DNA from: Clostridium sp. CAG:568
GTDB taxonomy: Bacteria; Bacillota_I; Bacilli_A; RFN20; CAG-288
Assembly: GCA_000434395.1 (NCBI GenBank)
Contig: FR878800.1
Location: 1-9,958, forward strand
Reading direction: 5' to 3'
DNA length: 9,958 nucleotides
Part shown: piece after piece, positions 6,714 to 9,958 of the stretch
Layout of the letters: every line of letters starts with the position of its first letter
Numbering within the stretch: the first letter of the stretch is position 1
Notes under the pieces: generated by a model
Seen by the model: the letters and a program-made list of their open reading frames with translations, nothing else
Databases searched by the model: none
What the model was told of the DNA's origin: nothing
Position numbers and translations under genes: made by a program

Positions 6714-7634
6714 CTAAACCTTTGCATGAAGTAATTCCAAGTAATGAATCACTTCATCTTTAGTCGGATGATGTCCGTTCAAAGCTTTCGATGTTCCACA
6801 AGCGATAGCAATATCTAATGCTTTATCGAAATCATTGTATAATTTCCAGCCACAAATGAATCCTGCTAAAAGAGCATCTCCAGCACCAAAAGTTGAAATT
6901 GCTTTTTCGGAAAGAGTCTTTTTCTTATAAACTTTTCCATTAGAATCTACCATTATCACTCCATCTTTTCCTCTGGATACTATGACATTATTAGCACCCT
7001 TTTCCTTTAAGATTTCAATTCCTTCCAAGATTTGTTTTTCATTATCCATCGGCTTCCCAATTATCGCTGACAATTCACGCACGTTAGGCTTAATAAGAAA
7101 AGGATGATATTTCAAACAATCCAATAAGGCTTGACCAGATGTATCGATGATTAAGTCGATGTTCTTTTCACTAAGATAAGCTAGAATTTCTTTATAAGTC
7201 GATTCTTCAAATCCGGGTGGAACCAATCCATCCATAACTACCGTATCACCTTCTTTAATATCTTCCAAAGTGTATTTAAATTCTTCAATCTTGTCTGAAG
7301 TCAATATAGGTCCTATTCCATTTACTTGAGTTTCACTTTTATCTTCGTCACATAAAATTTTGAAATTGATTCTAGATGATCCTGGAACCCTTACAAAATT
7401 ATTTTCTATATGCTCCCCATTCAAACTATCGATTATGTATTCCCCAACAAATCCACCTATAAATCCTAAAGCTATTGATTCAACGCCCAATCTCTTGAGG
7501 ATAATTGAAACATTTATTCCTTTTCCACCAGGTTCCATAGAATCAGAATAACCTCTATTAAAAGATCCCTTTTTCAAAGTTTTAACTCTTTGAATGTAAT
7601 CTATTGCTGGTGCTAACGTTATTGTATAAACCAT
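6714..7634 (-). CDS. fruK: 1-phosphofructokinase (PfkB/ribokinase family)
   Basis: The enzyme phosphorylates fructose 1-phosphate to fructose 1,6-bisphosphate with ATP after PTS uptake of fructose. The 306-residue protein carries the PfkB marks: the N-terminal ITLAPAIDY, the substrate block PGGKGINVS (35-43), GFIGGFVGE, the ETQVNGIGP block, IKPNVREL and the catalytic FGAGDALLAGF with D253. These blocks fit FruK better than tagatose-6-phosphate kinase LacC. The usual LAGS(I/L)P segment reads MDGLVPPG, a deviation near the middle. The ribosome site AGAGG lies eight bases before ATG. No fructose PTS gene or fruR regulator is adjacent, so the gene appears to stand alone. Its stop codon directly abuts the rlmH stop. 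A possible -10 (TATAAA, 7663-7658) and a weak -35 (TTGTGG, 7687-7682, 18-bp spacing) lie upstream. Confidence 0.88.
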   Translation of the reverse strand: MVYTITLAPAIDYIQRVKTLKKGSFNRGYSDSMEPGGKGINVSIILKRLGVESIALGFIGGFVGEYIIDSLNGEHIENNFVRVPGSSRINFKILCDEDKSETQVNGIGPILTSDKIEEFKYTLEDIKEGDTVVMDGLVPPGFEESTYKEILAYLSEKNIDLIIDTSGQALLDCLKYHPFLIKPNVRELSAIIGKPMDNEKQILEGIEILKEKGANNVIVSRGKDGVIMVDSNGKVYKKKTLSEKAISTFGAGDALLAGFICGWKLYNDFDKALDIAIACGTSKALNGHHPTKDEVIHYLELLHAKV

Positions 7635-7756
7635 ATAAATAACCTCTTTAGAATAATTTTATATGTTTTTTGACTATATATCCACAATAAATTGTATACG
7701 TGTTCTAGCAGTTTAAATATTTTCTAGTTAATTTCTTTGTATTTTAGTTTAAATTA

Positions 7757-7785
7757 TTGAGTAAAAATTAGAATTGATTTATATT
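7757..7785 (+). promoter_or_regulatory. Sigma-70/SigA promoter of the tRNA-Pro gene
   Basis: TTGAGT at 7757-7762 and TATATT at 7780-7785 are separated by exactly 17 bases. The predicted start, about seven bases after the -10, falls around 7792, five bases before the mature 5' end of the tRNA. This arrangement is typical for a single tRNA gene with its own promoter. Confidence 0.7.
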
Positions 7786-7796
7786 CTTTACTTGCG

Positions 7797-7872
7797 CGGG
7801 GAATAGCACAGTTGGTAGGGCACTTGGTTCGGGACCAAGAGGTCACGAGTTCGAATCTCGTTTCTCCGACCA
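7797..7872 (+). tRNA. tRNA-Pro, anticodon CGG
   Basis: The 76-base cloverleaf is complete. The acceptor stem CGGGGAA (7797-7803) pairs with TTCTCCG (7862-7868) with one G-U pair. The anticodon stem CTTGG/CCAAG encloses the loop TTCGGGA, giving anticodon CGG at 7830-7832. The T arm ACGAG-TTCGAAT-CTCGT is standard. Discriminator A and an encoded CCA (7870-7872) close the gene. The CGG anticodon reads only CCG proline codons, so a UGG-anticodon proline tRNA must exist elsewhere. Confidence 0.96.
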
Positions 7873-7885
7873 TATTGAAACAATA

Positions 7886-7916
7886 GGATTGATACCAAAA
7901 GTATCAGTCCTTTTTT
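7886..7916 (+). terminator. Strong intrinsic terminator after tRNA-Pro
   Basis: A 10-bp stem (GGATTGATAC at 7886-7895 with GTATCAGTCC at 7901-7910, one G-U pair) with a 5-base loop is followed directly by six T (7911-7916). It ends the tRNA transcript and also marks the right border of the core block. Recognisable helicase sequence begins about 37 bases further on. Confidence 0.93.
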
Positions 7917-7950
7917 CATTTTATAGGGCTATTTTGCTTATTTTAGGCAT

Positions 7951-8565
7951 AAATTGCTAGTGCTCCCTACTGGCACAGGCAAGACCGTAGTGTTTTCAAA
8001 AGTAGTGGAAGAAGAAGTGAGAAAGGGTGAAAAAGCACTCATTCTTGCGCATAGAGGCGAATTATTAGACCAAGCATCAGATAAGCTTTACCAAACCACT
8101 GGATTGACTACGTCGCTTGAAAAGGCAGAGTCAACAAGCATTGGCAGCTGTGAAAGGGTGACTGTTGCATCGGTTCAGACATTGTCTCAGGAAGCAAGGC
8201 TTAAGAAGTTCAAAAAAGACGACTTTGGCGTAATCGTGGTTGACGAGGCTCATCACGCAATGAGCGAAACATATCAAAGAGTTCTTAAGTATTTTGATTC
8301 GGCGAAAGTACTGGGCGTCACTGCAACGCCAGACAGAGCAGACCAAAAGAATCTAGGCCAGTTCTTCGATTCGAAAGCATACGAATACACGCTTCATCAA
8401 GCAGTTAAGGAAGGCTACCTATGCCCAGTGAAGGCGCAGATGATCCCTCTTGAATTGGATATTAGGAACGTCGGTCTCTCCAATGGCGATTATGCCGTAG
8501 GCGAGATTGGGAGCTCACTTGAGCCATACCTTAATCAAATAGCTCTTGAGATGCTTAATTATAGG
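7951..8565 (+). pseudogene. SF2 DEAD/DEAH-type helicase fragment, missing both ends
   Basis: The frame encodes most of the first RecA-like domain of a COG1061-type helicase: motif I LPTGTGKT, motif Ia ILAHRGELLDQ, the VASVQTL block, motif II VVDEAHH and motif III GVTATPD, then a segment ending LNQIALEML. The family's N-terminal residues before motif I are missing. The frame upstream runs only to a TAG at 7924-7926 and has no family-like sequence or ribosome site; the first possible start would be the TTG at 7954. Helicase similarity stops near 8560, before any of motifs IV to VI. The open frame continues to 8703, but its end (about 45 residues, rich in Lys and Arg) is out-of-frame DUF4143 sequence. 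Without the second RecA domain it cannot be a working helicase. Base composition is richer in GC than the core genes to the left. Confidence 0.85.
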
Positions 8566-8599
8566 GAGCCTCGAAGGAAGTGCGACAAAAAGAAAAAGA

Positions 8600-8831
8600 A
8601 AAGGCCTAGGGATCGATGGGAGAACAATCAAAAGATGAATAAATATTTTAGAGGCTTTTGGGATCAATTATCTTCTTCAACCTTACGTGGCCAACGCATC
8701 TAATGAATCATTAAATCACCGAAACTTTATTTCATGGATGCAGGTTTGTGTACCGGCTTTTATAAATGGCCAAACAGCGAAACCTTCAAGCCTGTGCCAT
8801 GAGCGGAGCCTTCTTTGAAACATAGGTAATA
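8600..8831 (+). pseudogene. Decayed DUF4143-type AAA ATPase, C-terminal region remnant
   Basis: Three reading frames together spell the conserved C-terminal part of AAA ATPases with a DUF4143 domain. Frame 2 (about 8603-8722) gives GIDGRTIKR, a TGA at 8636-8638 where the family has Trp, then INILEAFGI and NYLLQPYVANAS. Frame 1 (about 8713-8793) gives KSPKLYFMDAGLC and YKWPNSETF. Frame 3 (8796-8831) gives AMSGAFFET, a TAG at 8823-8825 where Tyr is usual, and then VI. So there are two nonsense codons and two frame changes within about 230 bp. The N-terminal ATPase domain is absent and the helicase remnant lies directly before it. Intact members of this family are common, often multicopy, in anaerobic gut bacteria and are often considered antitoxin-like or mobile, but their function is unclear. 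Confidence 0.8.
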
Positions 8832-9209
8832 GACCGGATTAGTCATTGACGCTCGTGACAAGCTTAGACTTATCAACGAAAAAGCTTTTATGATGCCAGT
8901 GAGTTTGATAAGAGCGTAACTTAGAAGCGATTCTCTGTCCAAACCTGCAATCGATTGTCATTTTGGTCGCACACTAAAATCGCAAAACGATCCTGTCATC
9001 CAATTTACAAGACACCTTGGATGTCATATGCAAAAAGCACGCACGCAATATCCATAAAAGGGAAACCGTATTTAAGGCTCAATAAGCATAAGTCTACTTA
9101 TGAAAGAATAGGTTACAACTGCGATCAATCCTTTCGATCAAAAAGCAATTATCGTACGAAGAACCCGCGCGGCTAAGGTAAACAGCTATTTAAAAAAGAG
9201 GAAAATAAA

Positions 9210-9293
9210 ATGGAAAAATCGGTCCTTCAGGGGTTGCTGTTATTTTTAACCAACCATTGCCCCCTGAAGAGCCATGAAAAACTAGAATTTTAA
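9210..9293 (+). CDS. Possible 27-residue small protein
   Basis: ATG at 9210 is preceded by AAGAGG with an eight-base gap and opens a 27-codon frame with a hydrophobic run (VLQGLLLFL) followed by a polar tail. A ribosome site in front of a start is the only support. The frame overlaps a hairpin that probably serves the gene on the other strand, and the surrounding sequence is degraded, so chance is the more likely explanation. Confidence 0.15.
   Translation: MEKSVLQGLLLFLTNHCPLKSHEKLEF
9225..9269 (-). terminator. Hairpin downstream of the DUF4190-like gene, possible terminator
   Basis: CTTCAGGGG at 9225-9233 and CCCCTGAAG at 9261-9269 form a perfect 9-bp stem with a 27-base loop. On the minus strand it lies about 40 bases after the stop of the small membrane-protein gene, and five T follow the stem after a seven-base gap. 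The large loop and delayed T-tract make it a weak terminator. Confidence 0.35.
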
Positions 9294-9309
9294 AAACGGT
9301 AAGAAACTC

Positions 9310-9606
9310 TTAGACAGCTGCAGCTGCACCTAATAAAATGACGTAAACAACGACTAAGACTATCACAGAGAAAGCTAGGGCAATCGAGGACATAATAATG
9401 CCCGCCAGCGATTTGCCGTCTTTGTTTTTCACTCTGCCGATGATGCCGAAAATCAATCCGAGCACAGCCAACGGCAAGGCTAGATAGTCTAGCCAAAACA
9501 TGAATACCCAAGCCGGCAAAGCGATCGCGCTAAAGACAAGCGCGATAATCGACAGCACCAGCGAAGCGACGCCAAACCCCTCATGCTTTTTTACTTCTTG
9601 TTCCAC
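9310..9606 (-). CDS. Small DUF4190-like multi-pass membrane protein
   Basis: I chose the GTG at 9606 because AAAGGAG lies just upstream at the right distance; the ATG at 9663 has no ribosome site and would place the G-tract inside the coding region. The resulting 98-residue protein has a short charged N-terminus (EQEVKKHE). Hydrophobic segments follow at about 12-33 and 34-54, a polar loop (RVKNKDGKS), and a third segment at about 60-93 ending in small residues. The repeated pattern GxxxASLVLSIIAL, then a linker, then LAGIIMSSIALAFS is the layout of DUF4190 proteins, which have no known function. It is the only apparently intact gene in the right-hand region. It is clearly richer in GC than the core genes, which suggests transfer. 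Transcription may depend on the G-tract promoter upstream. Confidence 0.7.
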   Translation of the reverse strand: MEQEVKKHEGFGVASLVLSIIALVFSAIALPAWVFMFWLDYLALPLAVLGLIFGIIGRVKNKDGKSLAGIIMSSIALAFSVIVLVVVYVILLGAAAAV

Positions 9607-9644
9607 TTTGTTCTCCTTTCCGAACATTAAATAATAACGTAGAT

Positions 9645-9670
9645 ATTTTACCCCCCCCGGCATTTGTCAA
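9645..9670 (-). promoter_or_regulatory. Candidate promoter with a G8 tract in the spacer
   Basis: On the minus strand a perfect TTGACA (9670-9665) is followed by a 14-base spacer containing eight consecutive G (9658-9651) and then TAAAAT (9650-9645), one mismatch from the -10 consensus. The distance to the GTG start is about 38 bases. Fourteen bases is too short for good sigma-70 recognition; three more G would give the optimal 17. Homopolymer tracts in this position are a known route to phase-variable expression in other bacteria. Confidence 0.5.
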
Positions 9671-9690
9671 GACCTTTACGCAAATTTATT

Positions 9691-9801
9691 TTAGGTTTCA
9701 TCGATAACCTCCCAGTATCCACCTTTGTCTGGACCTCGATGCTTGATTATTCTTTTTTCTTGCAATTTGTACATTTCTATAATTGAAAATTCTACAAAAT
9801 A
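9691..9801 (-). pseudogene. C-terminal scrap of a COG2865-type ATP-binding protein
   Basis: The minus-strand frame ends LQEKRIIKHRGPDKGG followed by YWEVIDET and a TAA at 9693-9691. The pattern of a basic helix, then (K/R)xGxDKGGYWEV and stop, is the typical end of AlbA_2/COG2865 ATP-binding proteins (AAA_4, so-called RecG-like putative transcriptional regulators), where it forms the last part of a winged helix. Only about 36 codons are open before a TAA at 9804-9802, against several hundred residues in a full protein. It is therefore a remnant. Fic or other winged-helix proteins sharing this tail are alternatives. Confidence 0.6.
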
Positions 9802-9958
9802 TTACTCAAAAGATGGTGAAGTCTATGAAAGAAATGATGATGTTGACAATAAAAAATAATAGGAAATCGCTGTCGATTAATAGTTAGTGGTAATCTAAAT
9901 CCATATATTATTAAAAACATTAATTACATCGATATTAATTAATACTTTCCCAACCAAT
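9775..9958. other. AT-rich right edge with no assignable gene
   Basis: A plus-strand frame ending at TAA 9857-9859 reads KYYSKDGEVYERNDD shortly before its stop and looks like the tail of a real protein. It has no start or ribosome site, and its upstream part is antisense to the COG2865 remnant. From 9860 to the edge I see only AT-rich sequence with frequent stops in all frames. Confidence 0.35.

Larger units (their letters stand above)
8832..9309. other. Gene-poor, apparently degraded sequence
   Basis: No frame here gives a protein I can assign. An open frame at 8955-9176 on the plus strand lacks a ribosome site and has no recognisable motif; it may be a scrap of a decayed gene. The stretch starting I-D-A-R-D-K-L-R-L at about 8848 looks protein-like but breaks off at a stop after some 25 codons. 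No terminal inverted repeats, tRNA or rRNA were seen. The only structured element is the hairpin at 9225-9269. Confidence 0.5.

Noticed and set aside
8636..8638. UGA read as tryptophan (alternative genetic code), suggested by TGA where DUF4143 has Trp
   Set aside because: walJ ends at a TGA overlapping rlmH, core genes use TGG for Trp, and the same remnant carries TAG and frame changes, so decay explains it.
8760..8942. 60-codon minus-strand open frame
   Set aside because: It is antisense to the DUF4143 remnant, which explains the sequence better.
8955..9176. 73-codon plus-strand open frame as a gene
   Set aside because: There is no ribosome site or recognisable motif, and it lies in degraded sequence; it is kept only as part of the gene-poor region.
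9290..9511. Second minus-strand open frame overlapping the membrane-protein gene
   Set aside because: It is a shadow frame with a Cys/Arg-rich, non-protein-like translation, in a different frame from the DUF4190-like gene.
9607..9663. ATG at 9663 as start of the DUF4190-like gene
   Set aside because: There is no ribosome site, and the extra residues come from the G-tract promoter region; the GTG at 9606 with AAAGGAG is much better supported.
7873..9958. Insertion sequence or CRISPR array in the right-hand region
   Set aside because: I saw no transposase motif, terminal inverted repeats, target duplications or regularly spaced repeats.

Overview
The window is bacterial, AT-rich over its first 7.9 kb and uses the standard genetic code. 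The gene families and gene order point to a low-GC Bacillota. The set gdpP-rplI-dnaB-walJ-rlmH, a TsaC/RpiB pair, AGGAGG-type ribosome binding sites and a tRNA with an encoded CCA tail all fit class Bacilli in the broad sense. An Erysipelotrichia-like, host-associated anaerobe is my guess, because walRKHI is missing between dnaB and walJ and because remnants of DUF4143 and COG2865 ATPases are present. That lineage call is an inference and is not proven by the window.

Layout. Positions 1-111 hold the 3' end of an unidentified plus-strand reading frame, followed by a hairpin terminator. Positions 196-1257 hold a minus-strand pair, tsaC then rpiB. A divergent 140-bp promoter region separates it from a tight plus-strand operon: gdpP (c-di-AMP phosphodiesterase), rplI (ribosomal protein L9), dnaB (replicative helicase), walJ/yycJ (metallo-beta-lactamase-fold exonuclease) and rlmH (23S rRNA pseudouridine methyltransferase). 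Within this run the genes overlap or are separated by 2 to 34 bases. rlmH abuts a minus-strand 1-phosphofructokinase gene (fruK) tail to tail with no base between the stop codons. A single tRNA-Pro(CGG) gene with its own promoter and a strong intrinsic terminator closes the core block at about 7916.

From about 7920 to the right edge the character changes. Base composition becomes richer in GC up to about 9660, and most of what can be read is broken genes. There is an SF2 helicase piece missing both ends, a DUF4143-type ATPase remnant with two stops and two frame changes, about 470 bp of unassignable sequence, and a C-terminal scrap of a COG2865-like ATP-binding protein. The one apparently intact gene here encodes a 98-residue DUF4190-like membrane protein. 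Its candidate promoter has an uninterrupted run of eight G between TTGACA and TAAAAT, which makes length-dependent phase variation plausible. I read this segment as an eroding accessory island next to a tRNA gene.

The core genes serve housekeeping roles: second-messenger turnover, ribosome assembly and modification, tRNA t6A synthesis, DNA replication, pentose phosphate interconversion and fructose use. I did not find a complete new biological system. The best candidates for follow-up are the G-tract promoter, the missing walRKHI block and the insertions in DnaB.
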